Notes: a model not told the origin generated them from the sequence alone. 64,000 bases of DNA from Ensifer adhaerens (GCF_002940685.1 NZ_PNFP01000008.1:248001-312000); one strand, 5' to 3'. Numbered from the stretch's first letter, positions 52,366 to 63,036 are shown. Made by a program: numbers and translations.

Positions 52366-55300
52366 ATGTCCGCCATCGACGCCCTTTTCGGCGACGTTTC
52401 CTCCAAGCCGGATGGCTCCGAGATCAAGCGGGCGCTGGCCCAAGCGGCGCGCGAACGCATCCTGATCATGGATGGCGCGATGGGCACGGAGATCCAGCAG
52501 CTCGGCTTCATCGAGCAGCATTTCCGTGGCGACCGCTTCGGCGGCTGCGCCTGTCACCAGCAGGGCAACAACGATCTCTTGACCCTGACCCAGCCGAAAG
52601 CGATCGAGGACATTCACTACGCCTATGCGATCGCCGGCGCCGACATCCTCGAAACCAACACCTTCTCCTCGACCCGTATCGCCCAGGCCGACTACGGCAT
52701 GGAGGACATGGTCTATGAGCTCAACCGCGATGGCGCCCGGCTGGCGCGGCGCGCCGCCAAGCGGGCCGAGGCCGCGGATGGCCGCCGCCGCTTCGTTGCC
52801 GGCGCGCTCGGGCCGACGAACCGCACCGCGTCGATCTCGCCCGACGTCAACAATCCCGGCTACCGCGCCGTCACCTTCGACGATCTCCGGATCGCCTACG
52901 CCGAGCAGATCCGCGGCCTGATCGACGGCGGCGCCGACATCATCCTGATCGAGACGATCTTCGACACGCTGAACGCCAAGGCGGCGATCTTCGCGACCAA
53001 GGAAGTCTTTGCCGAAAAGGGCGTCGATCTGCCGGTCATGATCTCCGGCACGATCACCGATCTTTCGGGGCGCACGCTCTCCGGCCAGACGCCGACGGCC
53101 TTCTGGCACTCGGTTCGCCATGCCGAGCCCTTCACCATCGGGCTCAACTGCGCGCTCGGCGCCAACGCGATGCGCGCCCATATCGACGAGCTCTCGGGCG
53201 TTGCCGATACCTTCGTCTGCGCCTATCCCAATGCCGGCCTGCCGAACGAGTTCGGCCAGTATGACGAAACGCCGGAGCAGATGGCCGCACAGGTGGAAGC
53301 CTTTGCTCGCGACGGCCTCCTCAACATCGTCGGCGGCTGCTGCGGTTCGACGCCGGCCCATATCAGCGCGATCGCCAAGGCTGTCGCCAAGCACCCGCCG
53401 CGCGAGATCCCCAAGGTCGAACCGCTGATGCGGCTTTCCGGGCTCGAGCCCTTCACGCTCACTTCCGACATTCCTTTCGTCAACGTCGGCGAGCGCACCA
53501 ACGTCACGGGGTCGGCGAAGTTCCGCAAGCTGATCACCGCCGGCGACTATTCGGCAGCCCTCGATGTCGCGCGCGACCAGGTGGCCAACGGCGCGCAGAT
53601 CATCGACATCAATATGGACGAGGGCCTGATCGATTCGAAGCAGGCGATGGTCGAGTTCCTGAACCTCGTTGCCTCCGAGCCGGATATCGCCCGCGTACCC
53701 GTGATGATCGATTCGTCAAAATGGGAGGTGATCGAGGCCGGCCTGAAATGCGTGCAGGGCAAGCCGCTGGTCAATTCCATTTCCATGAAGGAAGGCGAAG
53801 AGGCGTTCCTGCACCACGCAAGGCTCTGCCGCGCCTATGGCGCAGCCGTCGTCATCATGGCCTTCGACGAGGTCGGCCAGGCGGATACCCAGGCGCGCAA
53901 GGTGGAGATCTGCACCCGCGCCTACAAGCTTTTGACCGAACAGGCGGGCTTCCCGCCCGAGGACATCATCTTCGACCCGAACATCTTTGCCGTGGCGACG
54001 GGGATCGAGGAGCACAACAACTACGGCGTCGATTTCATCGAGGCGACGCGCGAGATCATCAAGACCCTGCCGCATGTGCACGTGTCGGGCGGCGTCTCCA
54101 ACCTCTCGTTCTCCTTCCGCGGCAACGAGCCGGTGCGCGAGGCGATGCACGCGGTCTTCCTCTACCACGCCATCCAGGCGGGCATGGACATGGGCATCGT
54201 CAATGCCGGCCAGCTCGCCGTCTATGACGCGATCGATCCGGATCTGCGCGAGGCCTGCGAGGACGTGGTGCTGAACCGCCGCGCCGATTCGACCGAGCGC
54301 ATGCTCGAAATCGCCGAGCGCTACCGCGGACAGGGCGGGGCGCAGGGCCGCGAGAAGGATCTCTCCTGGCGCGAATGGTCGGTGGCAAAGCGTCTTGAGC
54401 ACGCGCTCGTCAACGGCATCACCGAATACATCGAGGCCGATACGGAGGAGGCGCGGCTTGAGGCAGCGCGGCCGCTGCACGTCATCGAAGGCCCGCTGAT
54501 GGCCGGCATGAACGTCGTCGGCGACCTCTTCGGCTCCGGCAAGATGTTCCTGCCGCAGGTGGTGAAATCGGCGCGTGTGATGAAGCAGGCGGTCGCTGTG
54601 CTCCTGCCGCACATGGAGGCCGAAAAGCTCGCCAACGGCGGCGAAGCGCGCGAAAGCGCCGGCAAGATCCTGATGGCGACGGTCAAGGGCGATGTGCACG
54701 ACATCGGCAAGAACATCGTCGGCGTCGTGCTTGCCTGCAACAACTACGAGATCATCGATCTCGGCGTCATGGTGCCGTCGGCGAAGATCCTCGAAGTGGC
54801 GCGCGAGCAGAAGGTCGACATCATCGGGCTTTCGGGCCTCATCACCCCGTCGCTCGACGAGATGGTGCATGTGGCGTCCGAACTCGAGCGCGAAGGCTTC
54901 GCCGTGCCGCTGCTGATCGGCGGGGCGACGACCAGCCGCGTGCACACCGCGGTCAAGATCAATCCGCGCTACGATCGCGGCCAGACGGTCTACGTCACCG
55001 ACGCGAGCCGCGCCGTCGGCGTCGTATCGAGCCTGCTGTCGCCGGAAGCCCGCGACAGCTACATGGAGACCGTCCGGGCGGAATATCGCAAGGTTGCCGA
55101 CGCGCATGCGCGCAACGAGGCGGAAAAGCGCCGGCTGCCGCTGTCGCAGGCGCGCGCCAACCAGCACAGGATCGACTGGTCCGCCTATCAGGCGAAGGCC
55201 CCGTCCTTCCTCGGCACGCGGGTGTTCGAAAGCTGGGATCTCGCCGAGCTTGCCCGCTACATCGACTGGACGCCGTTCTTCCAGACCTGGGAACTGAAGG

Positions 55301-56136
55301 GCGTCTATCCGAAGATTCTTGACGATGAGGCGCAGGGCGCTGCGGCGCGCCAGCTCTTCGAAGATGCTCAGGCGATGCTGAAAAAGATCATCGAGGAGAC
55401 GTGGTTCGCGCCGAAGGCGGTCGTCGGTTTCTGGCCGGCAGGCACGGTCGGCGACGATATCCGGCTTTTCACCGGCGAAGACCGGGCCTCCGAGCTTGCG
55501 ACCTTCTTCACCCTGCGCCAGCAACTCAGCAAGCGCGACGGGCGCCCGAACGTGGCGCTTTCCGATTTCGTCGCGCCAGTTGATAGCGGCTCCCAAGACT
55601 ATGTCGGCGGTTTCGTTGTGACCGCGGGTATCGAGGAAGTGGCGATCGCCGAGCGCTTCGAGCGTGCCAACGACGACTATTCCTCGATCCTGGTCAAGGC
55701 GCTGGCCGACCGATTCGCCGAAGCCTTTGCCGAGCGCATGCATGAATATGTGCGCACCGAACTCTGGGGCTATGCGGCGGACGAGACCTTCACGCCGCAG
55801 GAACTGATTGGCGAGCCCTATGCCGGCATCCGCCCGGCGCCGGGCTATCCGGCCCAGCCCGACCATACGGAAAAGGCAACGCTCTTCCGTCTGCTCGACG
55901 CGGAAGCAACGATCGGCGTCAGCCTGACCGAGAGCTACGCGATGTGGCCGGGCTCGTCGGTTTCCGGCCTCTATATCGGTCACCCCGAAGCCTATTACTT
56001 CGGCGTCGCCAAGGTCGAGCGCGATCAGGTCGAGGATTATGCGACGCGCAAGCGCATGCCGGTGCGCGAGGTCGAGCGCTGGCTGTCGCCGATCCTCAAC
56101 TACGTGCCGATGCCGGAGACCGAAGCGGCGGAGTAG
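52366..56136 (+). CDS. metH: cobalamin-dependent methionine synthase
   Basis: 1256 residues from ATG 52366, behind GGGAG; a TTG at 52321 would add a non-homologous leader. Modules in order: homocysteine-binding domain ([13 protein letters not shown] at about 33-45; zinc cysteines in GLNCALGA and GGCCGSTP, about 260-330), pterin-binding domain ([16 protein letters not shown]), cobalamin domain (GDVHDIGKN with the cobalt histidine near residue 778), and AdoMet-binding activation domain ([13 protein letters not shown] near the end). Full length; it methylates homocysteine from methyl-THF. No metF is adjacent. Confidence 0.97.
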   Translation: MSAIDALFGDVSSKPDGSEIKRALAQAARERILIMDGAMGTEIQQLGFIEQHFRGDRFGGCACHQQGNNDLLTLTQPKAIEDIHYAYAIAGADILETNTFSSTRIAQADYGMEDMVYELNRDGARLARRAAKRAEAADGRRRFVAGALGPTNRTASISPDVNNPGYRAVTFDDLRIAYAEQIRGLIDGGADIILIETIFDTLNAKAAIFATKEVFAEKGVDLPVMISGTITDLSGRTLSGQTPTAFWHSVRHAEPFTIGLNCALGANAMRAHIDELSGVADTFVCAYPNAGLPNEFGQYDETPEQMAAQVEAFARDGLLNIVGGCCGSTPAHISAIAKAVAKHPPREIPKVEPLMRLSGLEPFTLTSDIPFVNVGERTNVTGSAKFRKLITAGDYSAALDVARDQVANGAQIIDINMDEGLIDSKQAMVEFLNLVASEPDIARVPVMIDSSKWEVIEAGLKCVQGKPLVNSISMKEGEEAFLHHARLCRAYGAAVVIMAFDEVGQADTQARKVEICTRAYKLLTEQAGFPPEDIIFDPNIFAVATGIEEHNNYGVDFIEATREIIKTLPHVHVSGGVSNLSFSFRGNEPVREAMHAVFLYHAIQAGMDMGIVNAGQLAVYDAIDPDLREACEDVVLNRRADSTERMLEIAERYRGQGGAQGREKDLSWREWSVAKRLEHALVNGITEYIEADTEEARLEAARPLHVIEGPLMAGMNVVGDLFGSGKMFLPQVVKSARVMKQAVAVLLPHMEAEKLANGGEARESAGKILMATVKGDVHDIGKNIVGVVLACNNYEIIDLGVMVPSAKILEVAREQKVDIIGLSGLITPSLDEMVHVASELEREGFAVPLLIGGATTSRVHTAVKINPRYDRGQTVYVTDASRAVGVVSSLLSPEARDSYMETVRAEYRKVADAHARNEAEKRRLPLSQARANQHRIDWSAYQAKAPSFLGTRVFESWDLAELARYIDWTPFFQTWELKGVYPKILDDEAQGAAARQLFEDAQAMLKKIIEETWFAPKAVVGFWPAGTVGDDIRLFTGEDRASELATFFTLRQQLSKRDGRPNVALSDFVAPVDSGSQDYVGGFVVTAGIEEVAIAERFERANDDYSSILVKALADRFAEAFAERMHEYVRTELWGYAADETFTPQELIGEPYAGIRPAPGYPAQPDHTEKATLFRLLDAEATIGVSLTESYAMWPGSSVSGLYIGHPEAYYFGVAKVERDQVEDYATRKRMPVREVERWLSPILNYVPMPETEAAE

Positions 56137-56175
56137 CGTCGCGGGGCAGCATGGTGACGGGTCTATCCGGGCTCG

Positions 56176-57012
56176 TCATTGCCGCTGATGCTCGTCGGCC
56201 TCGGGTTCATCATCCAGCGCGGCCAGGAAGGCCGTGAGCGCCGCATTGAAGCTGTCCGGCCGCTGTAGTGGTGCGAAGTGGCTGACGCCGCCAAGCAGGA
56301 TAAAGGCGGCGCCCGGAATGCTGTGGGCGAGATAGTCCGCGTGCTCGTGTTTGATGAATTCGTCGTTTTCGCTCTGAACAATCAACACCGGTACGCGGAT
56401 CTTGCCGAGATCTTCGGCGGTGTAGTTCGGCTCGGTTCGCTGCATCGCGCTGACCGCATCGACGAAGGCGCCGAAATCGTCTGGCGTTGCCGATAGCACC
56501 TTGTAGTCGCTCGAGTGCCTGCCGAAGCAGCGGTCGAGCACCGGGCTCGGCTCGATCTCCCTGGTGCCGGTCGGGTCCATGTTGCAGGCGAAGAAGAAGA
56601 CGCCGGTCGCGCGTTCCTGCGCCTTGGAGGCAAGAACAAGTGCGATGCAGGCGCCGTCGCTCCAGCCGGCAAAGGCCGCCTTCCGAACATTCAGCCTGTC
56701 CATCACGGCAAGCACATCCGAGGCCATCAGCTCATAGGTATAGGGCTTGCTGTCGCGGGTGCTGCGGCCGTGGCCCCGGCTGTCGATCAGGATGACACAG
56801 TGCCCAGCTTGAAGCAGTGCCGGGACCTGAAAGCCCCAGTTGCCGCTGTGGCCGAGACCGCCATGCAGGAGGATCACCGGCTTGCCCTGGCCATAGGTCG
56901 CATACCAGATCCGTGCGCCGTCATGCTCGACATGGCCTTCAACCGTTGCTGCGGGCAGGGGCATTGCACCGCGGTCGGCGAAGGCCGCAAGGTCGTCATC
57001 CCTGAATTCCAT
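56176..57012 (-). CDS. alpha/beta hydrolase
   Basis: 278 residues. Oxyanion region VILLHGGLGHSGNWGFQ (about 46-62), IDSRGHGRST (about 76-85), nucleophile elbow AGWSDGACIA with serine in GxSxG (about 114-123), acid region QSENDEFI and the final histidine in GVSHFAPL. No signal peptide. This is the epoxide-hydrolase/haloperoxidase-like group; substrate unknown. It is convergent with metH and upstream of, and on the same strand as, the DUF1254-type genes in map order, but 39 bp separate it from them with no terminator visible. Confidence 0.82.
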   Translation of the reverse strand: MEFRDDDLAAFADRGAMPLPAATVEGHVEHDGARIWYATYGQGKPVILLHGGLGHSGNWGFQVPALLQAGHCVILIDSRGHGRSTRDSKPYTYELMASDVLAVMDRLNVRKAAFAGWSDGACIALVLASKAQERATGVFFFACNMDPTGTREIEPSPVLDRCFGRHSSDYKVLSATPDDFGAFVDAVSAMQRTEPNYTAEDLGKIRVPVLIVQSENDEFIKHEHADYLAHSIPGAAFILLGGVSHFAPLQRPDSFNAALTAFLAALDDEPEADEHQRQ

Positions 57013-57051
57013 GCATGCGATCTCCGCTGGCTGCTTCGCGACGCGGGAAGC

Positions 57052-58074
57052 TTAATTCACCGGTTGCGGCTCGGGAAAGTGCCAGGAGCCGTCGAGGATC
57101 TCCTTGCGTGGCCGGTAGAGCCGCACTGTGTAGTTCCAGCCATCGACGACAGGCAGGCAGTTGGCGATCTTGCCATCGCAGCCGCCGAACTGGATCGAAA
57201 CGCCGCCGTCGTCGCCCTTCTTGGCGGTGATGTCGTTGATCGTGTAAGCGTCGTAGGGGTTTTTCTCGTAAAAGCCTTGCGCGTCGTAGACGCTGACCGA
57301 CCAGAAGGCGTCGACCGGAACGTCCTTGACGTCGAGCTTGTAGACCGTCTTGCCGTCGTTCTTGGCCGGCGTGACGTTGAGATAGGTCGCATCCCTGTCC
57401 GGGTTGCCCCCCCAGCCGGTTGCTGTGCCGATCAGGTGGCGGATCGGATCGACCTCTTTCTTGGTGCCGAAGGCCTTCTTGAAGTCCGGCATGGTTGCGC
57501 CAAGTGCGAGCAGAGCCTCGCGCACTTTCTTCTGGCTTGCCGGATCCCAGGCCGGGACCTCGAACTTGCCTTCCGTCTCTTGGCTGGCCTTGATCGCATC
57601 CTGCAGCGCGTGCACTTCGGCGATATCTTTCGGGTCGGCCGGATCGACAAGCGTGCGGACGCCGACGACGACATAGCGCGTGCCGACCTTTTCCCTGGTC
57701 AGTGTCGTCTCGCCGGCCCCGTAGACGACTTCGGGCACATAATGGTCCTCGTTGATCACCTGCATCGACATGAAGCGTTTTCCGGCGTCCGGCAGGGTAA
57801 TCGTGACCGGACCGGCATCGAGATCGAACACGGCTGACGAGTAGAGCGTATCGCGGTTGAGGCGGATGACGGTCTGATTTTCGATCGAAGCGGGCTCACG
57901 CCGGTGCAGGAACTTGCCGAAGGCGCCGTCCTTGACCATGCTTGCCGCATACATGTCGCTCTCGGCGCGAATGAAATTGTCGACGCCGACCATGACGGGG
58001 TCGGCGGCACTGGCCTGGGTTGCGGCAGCCATCGCCAGTGTGCTGGCTATGAGGAGCGAACGATAGTGCATCAT
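57052..58074 (-). CDS. exported DUF1254/DUF1214 protein (shorter paralogue)
   Basis: 340 residues with a signal peptide (HYRSLLIASTLAMAAATQASA). Conserved DUF1254 block: IENQTVIRLNRDTLYSSAVFDL, then MSMQVINEDHYV and the C-terminal DUF1214 part VDAFWSVSVYDAQGFYEKNPYDAYTINDIT with WNYTVRLYRPRKEILDGSW. It lies 18 bp after a longer paralogue of the same family, so the two are probably co-transcribed. Function of the family is unknown. Confidence 0.85.
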   Translation of the reverse strand: MMHYRSLLIASTLAMAAATQASAADPVMVGVDNFIRAESDMYAASMVKDGAFGKFLHRREPASIENQTVIRLNRDTLYSSAVFDLDAGPVTITLPDAGKRFMSMQVINEDHYVPEVVYGAGETTLTREKVGTRYVVVGVRTLVDPADPKDIAEVHALQDAIKASQETEGKFEVPAWDPASQKKVREALLALGATMPDFKKAFGTKKEVDPIRHLIGTATGWGGNPDRDATYLNVTPAKNDGKTVYKLDVKDVPVDAFWSVSVYDAQGFYEKNPYDAYTINDITAKKGDDGGVSIQFGGCDGKIANCLPVVDGWNYTVRLYRPRKEILDGSWHFPEPQPVN

Positions 58075-58092
58075 GCTTCAAATCCTCGTTGA

Positions 58093-59511
58093 TCAGTTGG
58101 CGCGCCGCATCGGCGGGGCTTTCCATTTGCCGTCCAATGCGTCCGGCTTCGGCCAATAGAGCCGCATGGCCGTAAAGAACGGGCCGCTTGGCGCAGGCAG
58201 CCAGTTGGCCTCGTTGTCGGGCCCAGGGCTCTCGTACTGGATGTAGAGCGTCACGCCGCCGTCGGCGTCCTTCTTCAGATCCGCAACCATCGGCGAATTG
58301 ATCAGGTAGCGGTTGAGCGGATTGGCGTAGAGCAGGCTTGCCGGCAGCTGGTAAAGGGTGAGGGACCAGAAGGCGTTGACCGGCGGCAGTTGCCCCGGCT
58401 CGAAGCGCAGCGTGTATTTGTTTTCGCCGGAGAGCGGCTTCTTGTCGTCGCTGGTGAAATAGGCGGGATAGATCGCCTCGTCCTTGGAGTTACCGTAGAT
58501 GCCGAGTACGGCACCGGACATGCGGTCGAGATAGCGGCCGTTCAGATACTCACGGGTGCCGAAGCTGTCGCCGCTCGTTCGCTTTCCGGTATCGAGCTCG
58601 GTTTCCTTGAACGCCTTGAAGGCGGCCCAGGCGTCGGCGATGCCGCCTTCGATCGCCTGCTGCATATCAGGAGAAAACGTCTCGAAGTCGAAGCTCTTGC
58701 CGCCACCGACATTGATCTTCGCGAAGCGCTCCATCAGGGCGGTTTCGGAAGGGTTCGTCGGGCAGAAGCCGAGGATGAAATTGAGGATCCTGAAGAACTC
58801 CGGCGAGGTCTTTTCCTCTTCGGCACTGAGCGGCTTGACGAAATCGACGGCCGCGGCGGGTGCCGGTGCCGGCTGGCCGAGGAAACGCGACAGCGGCTCG
58901 ACCTTGTAGTCCGCCTGGATCTTCTTGACGTTTTCGATGTCGGCGGGATTGAACATCTGGGTGCGGTAAAGCACGAAGGCGAACTCGGTTTCCGAGCGGA
59001 TCACCGCCTTGACCCCGGGCGGCGTTTCGCCCTTCCAGCCTGGGCCCGCCAGCAGGAAGCTGCCGGCCTCGCTGCCCGTCGCGCGGCTGCCGACATAGGC
59101 GAAGTTGAAAGTGTACATGTCGATGAACTGGAGCGAGTAGTAGCGCTCTTTCTCGATCGCCGGCACCGTCAGGACCAGCGGTTCGGCACGCAGATCCGCG
59201 CCGAGAAACGAATAGGGCGTGTCGGAATTCGGCGTCTGGATCGCCTTGTCCTCGGGCGTGTAGACGCGGGCGGTGTTGTTGAGCGTGTTCCAGCCGCTCT
59301 TGTATTCGGGATTGCTGCGATCGACGAAGTAGGAATGCTGGATGCGGTAATTGTCGACCAGCGGGAAACCGTAGATATAGGCGTCCTTGGCGATGGCGCG
59401 CGCCTCTTCGGCATTAAGGCCGCTATCGGCAGCGTCCGCATTTGTCACTCTGAGCGCAGGCAGCGCCGTCGCAAGGGCGCCAAGCATCAGCAGCGAACGT
59501 CGTTTAAGCAT
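58093..59511 (-). CDS. exported DUF1254/DUF1214 protein (longer paralogue)
   Basis: 472 residues. The N-terminus MLKRRSLLMLGALATALPALRV has basic residues and a hydrophobic core and could be a Sec or weak Tat-like signal. DUF1254: ARAIAKDAYIYGFPLVDNY, then IQTPNSDTPYSFLG and RYYSLQFIDMYTFNFAYVG. DUF1214: VNAFWSLTLYQLPASLLYANPLNRYLI, then FTAMRLYWPKPDALDGKW. The NSDTPYS and DPxNRY-type motifs are those of the family. It is the upstream partner of the 340-residue paralogue. Confidence 0.87.
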   Translation of the reverse strand: MLKRRSLLMLGALATALPALRVTNADAADSGLNAEEARAIAKDAYIYGFPLVDNYRIQHSYFVDRSNPEYKSGWNTLNNTARVYTPEDKAIQTPNSDTPYSFLGADLRAEPLVLTVPAIEKERYYSLQFIDMYTFNFAYVGSRATGSEAGSFLLAGPGWKGETPPGVKAVIRSETEFAFVLYRTQMFNPADIENVKKIQADYKVEPLSRFLGQPAPAPAAAVDFVKPLSAEEEKTSPEFFRILNFILGFCPTNPSETALMERFAKINVGGGKSFDFETFSPDMQQAIEGGIADAWAAFKAFKETELDTGKRTSGDSFGTREYLNGRYLDRMSGAVLGIYGNSKDEAIYPAYFTSDDKKPLSGENKYTLRFEPGQLPPVNAFWSLTLYQLPASLLYANPLNRYLINSPMVADLKKDADGGVTLYIQYESPGPDNEANWLPAPSGPFFTAMRLYWPKPDALDGKWKAPPMRRAN

Positions 59512-59680
59512 GTCAGCTCCCTTCAGATGGTGCCGACGATCGTGCCACTTCGGCGAGGTCCCGCAAGTACGTAACGGTTACGATGCCAGCGACCGCCATC
59601 GCCCGAGCGCACCGATGGCGCCGCCTGCCAAGCTGCGGTAACATTGTCGCTGGAGTACATCGCACGTTGAGAGCCCGTCG

Positions 59681-61900
59681 ATGGAGCGCCGCCTCGCTGC
59701 CGTCCTGATCGCGGATGTCGCCGGTTACAGCCGCTTGAGCCGGCTGGACGAGGAAGGGACGCGTCTTCGATTCCAGTCGGACCTCGGCAATATCCTCGAA
59801 CCGCTCTTCCTGGAGCATCACGGGCGTCTGGTGAAGACGATGGGCGATGGTCTGCTGGTCGAGTTCCGGAGCGTCGTCGACGCGACCCAATGCGCGGTCG
59901 AAATCCAGCGGCGCAAGGCGGAGGCGGAAGCCGACAAGGCACCAAACGGCGAGAGGCTGGCCTTCCGCATCGGCATCAATCTCGGCGACATCATCGTCGA
60001 GGGTGACGACATCCATGGCGACGGCGTCAACATCGCCGATCGGGTCCAGGGGCTTGCCGAGCCGGGCGGCATCGCGATCTCCGGCACGGCCTATGACCAG
60101 GTGGTCTCCAAACTGAGAGTCGGTTTTGCCTCGCTGGGCCAACAGGCGGTCAAGGGGCTTGCCGAGCCGATCCGGGTCTACCGGGTGCTTCTCGATCCCG
60201 ATGCGGCCGGCAAGACCATCGTCGCGAAGAACGGGCGCAGCGGTCCCTGGTTGGGGAGCCTGCTGATTGGGCTGATGGTGCTGGCGCTGGCCGCCGCGGC
60301 CGCCTGGTGGCAGCCATGGACGTTGATCTCTTCCCCAGGTCCGGCGCAACGTTTCGCCTACCCGTTGCCGGACCAGCCGTCCGTCGCCGTGCTGCCCTTC
60401 ATCAATGTCAGCGGCGACAGCGACCACGACCATTTGGCCGAAGGGCTGACGGACGATCTCATCACTGAGTTGTCCAAGGTTTCCGGCCTCTTCGTCATCG
60501 CCCGCCATTCGGTGTTTGCGCTGAAGGGCAATGCCGCCAAGATCCAGGACGTGGCCGCCGAACTGGGCGTGCACTACGTGCTGGAGGGCACGCTGCAGCG
60601 GGCCGACCAGCGGCTGCGCATCAACGTCAAGCTCATCGACGCGATGAGCGGGCTATCGCTGTGGGCCGAGCGCTACGACCGGCAATATGCCGATCTCTTC
60701 GCGGTTCAGGATGATGTCATCGGCAAGATCATCGCCGCGCTGGAGGTCAAGCTCAGCGAGGGCGAGCGCGACCAGCTGGCGCGCATCCCCACCGACAATC
60801 TGGAAGCCTACGACAACTACATGCGCGCCGAGCAGCAGGGCCTCATCTGGCGCGATGTCGACACCTATCGCCAGACGCTCGCCTATTATCAGCGCGCGAT
60901 CGATCTCGATCCGGATTTTGCCGACGCCCATGCCGGTATCGCCCGCGTGGCGGTTGACGTCTGGCGCAACGACTACAACTATCTCTGGTCGGCGGCCGTT
61001 GCCCGCAAGATCGCCTATGACGCTGCGGGCCAGGCGCTGAAGCTCGACGCCAACAACGCCCGTGCCCATACGGTGCTGGCGCTGCTGCAACTCGTCGACG
61101 GCCGTCCGCTGGAGGCCAAGGAATCGGCGCTTCGGGCCGTCTCGGCGCAGCCGAACGATGCCGAGGCGCTGGCCAATCTGGCGCTGGTGCTGGCGCAGAC
61201 CGGCGACCATGAGCAGGCGATCGACGATGTCGAGCGGGCGCTGAGGCTCGATCCCTCGCCGTCCTCGAGCCTGCAACTGCTGGCGGGCATCGTCTACTAC
61301 ACCACGCGCCGTCTCGAAAAGGCGATCCCGTTGATCGAAGCGGCCGGCGCGTCCTTGCCGAAGGCGGAGGCGGTGCGCGAGTATCTGGCGTCCGCCTATG
61401 CCCAGCGCGGCGATCAGCAGAGTGCCGCGGCGCAGGCGTCGGAACTGCTGAAGCTCTTCCCGGACACCAACCTCAGCTACTACGGCTATCTCTACGACTA
61501 CTGGCGCGAGGAGGATCTCTATCGCCACCTCTTCGGGCTTCGTGTCGCCGGCATTCCCGAATGGCCCTTCGGCTTCGTCGGTGCGGCCAGTGACCGGCTT
61601 GGCCCGGCCGAGCTCAAGCGACTGACCACCGACAAGACCTGGGTCGGCGTGCACAAGAACGGCACGGGCTTCGCCCAGTTTTTCGACAAGGACGGCAACA
61701 CCGCCTACCGTACGAGCAACACCAACATCACCGGCCGCATCGAGGTGAAGGGCAATCAGCTCTGCGAGAAATATGACGGGTATTTCCTCGACCGCATGGT
61801 CTGCGGCTACGTCTACCGCAATACCGCGAAAGGCGAGCGCACGGCGGACTACATCAACGTCACGCCGCAGGCTCTGAAGTTCTTCTCGATCGAGAAGTGA
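59681..61900 (+). CDS. class III adenylate cyclase domain fused to TolB-like and TPR regions
   Basis: 739 residues. Residues 1-170 are a class III cyclase domain with metal aspartates D12 (LIADVAGYSRLS) and D56 (VKTMGDGLLVEF). K52 and D110 are in adenine-specifying positions, and the transition-state pair N117/R121 is in VNIADR, so it should be an active adenylate cyclase. A transmembrane helix (about 190-210) follows, then a FlgO/TolB-like domain (SVAVLPFINVSGDSD) and TPR repeats (about 395-600). The final 80 residues form a small extra domain (WVGVHKNGTGFAQFF and MVCGYVYRN). Confidence 0.88.
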   Translation: MERRLAAVLIADVAGYSRLSRLDEEGTRLRFQSDLGNILEPLFLEHHGRLVKTMGDGLLVEFRSVVDATQCAVEIQRRKAEAEADKAPNGERLAFRIGINLGDIIVEGDDIHGDGVNIADRVQGLAEPGGIAISGTAYDQVVSKLRVGFASLGQQAVKGLAEPIRVYRVLLDPDAAGKTIVAKNGRSGPWLGSLLIGLMVLALAAAAAWWQPWTLISSPGPAQRFAYPLPDQPSVAVLPFINVSGDSDHDHLAEGLTDDLITELSKVSGLFVIARHSVFALKGNAAKIQDVAAELGVHYVLEGTLQRADQRLRINVKLIDAMSGLSLWAERYDRQYADLFAVQDDVIGKIIAALEVKLSEGERDQLARIPTDNLEAYDNYMRAEQQGLIWRDVDTYRQTLAYYQRAIDLDPDFADAHAGIARVAVDVWRNDYNYLWSAAVARKIAYDAAGQALKLDANNARAHTVLALLQLVDGRPLEAKESALRAVSAQPNDAEALANLALVLAQTGDHEQAIDDVERALRLDPSPSSSLQLLAGIVYYTTRRLEKAIPLIEAAGASLPKAEAVREYLASAYAQRGDQQSAAAQASELLKLFPDTNLSYYGYLYDYWREEDLYRHLFGLRVAGIPEWPFGFVGAASDRLGPAELKRLTTDKTWVGVHKNGTGFAQFFDKDGNTAYRTSNTNITGRIEVKGNQLCEKYDGYFLDRMVCGYVYRNTAKGERTADYINVTPQALKFFSIEK

Positions 61901-61915
61901 CGGCCGCCGGCGATC

Positions 61916-62419
61916 TCAGCGCGAAGGCTTCGTCCAGTTGATGTTCGCCTTTTCGGTCAGCAGCGTCTGCTCGACCTCGGACCAGTGCTTGCGCGAATCG
62001 ACCACCTTGTTCGGATTCTTGACGAGCCCGTCGGCGGCACCCGGATCGTAGCTGAGATACAGCTTGTCCTCGATGATGCGCCACGCCTTGGGGTCGATGT
62101 TGGTCGTTACCGTGCCGAAGGAAACACCATCGGCGCAATAGCCGCCATATTGTGGCGCATAGCGGGTCGGTTCCCTGATGAACTGGTCACGATGCTCGGC
62201 GCTGGCGAACTGCCAGGTGGCGCCAAGCCAGCGATAGCTGAATTCGGGTGAACCTTCGACCGCCTTGTTCTCGGTGAAATAGGCGACCGGGTCATAACCC
62301 TTGATCGCCACATCTCCGAAGTAGCCGGTATTAACTGGCTCTTCCGCCAGCGACGGGACAGCGGAAGCAAGGAGCGCCGCTGTCGCCGCGATTGCATATC
62401 GTATGGAGTGTCGAGACAT
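61916..62419 (-). CDS. exported YHS-domain protein
   Basis: 167 residues from the ATG complementary to 62417-62419, behind GGAGGAAATGGC. Signal peptide SRHSIRYAIAATAALLASAVPSLA. The YHS domain is at about 30-95: VAIKGYDPVAYF, FSYRWLGATWQFASAEHRDQFI and YAPQYGGYCADGV. YHS domains are thought to bind metals. The tail ends with KANINWTKP, as in a group of alphaproteobacterial periplasmic YHS proteins. It follows the ankyrin gene by 26 bp on the same strand. Confidence 0.85.
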   Translation of the reverse strand: MSRHSIRYAIAATAALLASAVPSLAEEPVNTGYFGDVAIKGYDPVAYFTENKAVEGSPEFSYRWLGATWQFASAEHRDQFIREPTRYAPQYGGYCADGVSFGTVTTNIDPKAWRIIEDKLYLSYDPGAADGLVKNPNKVVDSRKHWSEVEQTLLTEKANINWTKPSR

Positions 62420-62445
62420 GCCATTTCCTCCGTTTCCGGATCCGA

Positions 62446-63036
62446 TCATTGCCGTTTCGTGCATTCGCCATAGAGCCATTCGCCGACAAGCTCGGCCTTC
62501 TGGCAGGTCGCGCCGGCCTTCAAGAGAAGCTCGGCGGCCGGCCAATAGGATCGCCAGCCTGCCTGGGTCAGCGGCGTGTAGCCGTTGCGTTCCTTGGCCT
62601 CGATGTCGGCCTTGTTGGCGAGCAGGAAGGCGACCACGTCGGCGTGGCCCTCTTCGGCGGCCGCATGCAGCGGTGACATCTTGTAGAAGTTGGCGGTGTC
62701 GTTGACGGCGGCGCCCTTGGCGACAAGCAGCTTGACGGTTTCGAGATTGCCGCCATAGGCAGCGGCATGCAGTGCCGTCAGGCCACCCTTGTTGCGGATC
62801 TCGATGTCGCTGCCGCGATCGAGAAGGAGTGCAACGACCTCGGGGCGTCCCTTCAGGGCCGCAATCAGCAGCGCCGGCTCGCCGGCCGCATCGGGCTCGG
62901 TTATGTCGGTTCCCTGATCGAGCAACTGTTTGACGCGTTCCGTGTCGCCGTCCCGTGCCGCGTCATGCAAAGGACCCGCGCTTGCCGCCGCGGCGAAGAA
63001 CGCCACCGCGGCCAGCGAAGCAAAGAGAGATTTCAT
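62446..63036 (-). CDS. exported ankyrin-repeat protein
   Basis: 196 residues. Signal peptide (LFASLAAVAFFAAAASA) followed by about four to five ankyrin repeats: GPLHDAARDGDTERVKQLLDQG, then ALLIAALKGRPEVVALLLDRG, LTALHAAAYGGNLETVKLLVAKG and SPLHAAAEEGHADVVAFLLANK. The C-terminal CQKAELVGEWLYGECTK has two cysteines that may pair. Periplasmic ankyrin proteins usually bind other proteins. It is transcribed with the YHS gene. Confidence 0.85.
   Translation of the reverse strand: MKSLFASLAAVAFFAAAASAGPLHDAARDGDTERVKQLLDQGTDITEPDAAGEPALLIAALKGRPEVVALLLDRGSDIEIRNKGGLTALHAAAYGGNLETVKLLVAKGAAVNDTANFYKMSPLHAAAEEGHADVVAFLLANKADIEAKERNGYTPLTQAGWRSYWPAAELLLKAGATCQKAELVGEWLYGECTKRQ

Noticed and set aside
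53716-55983. Open minus-strand frame of 755 codons opposite metH
   Set aside because: Antisense shadow of a well-supported gene.
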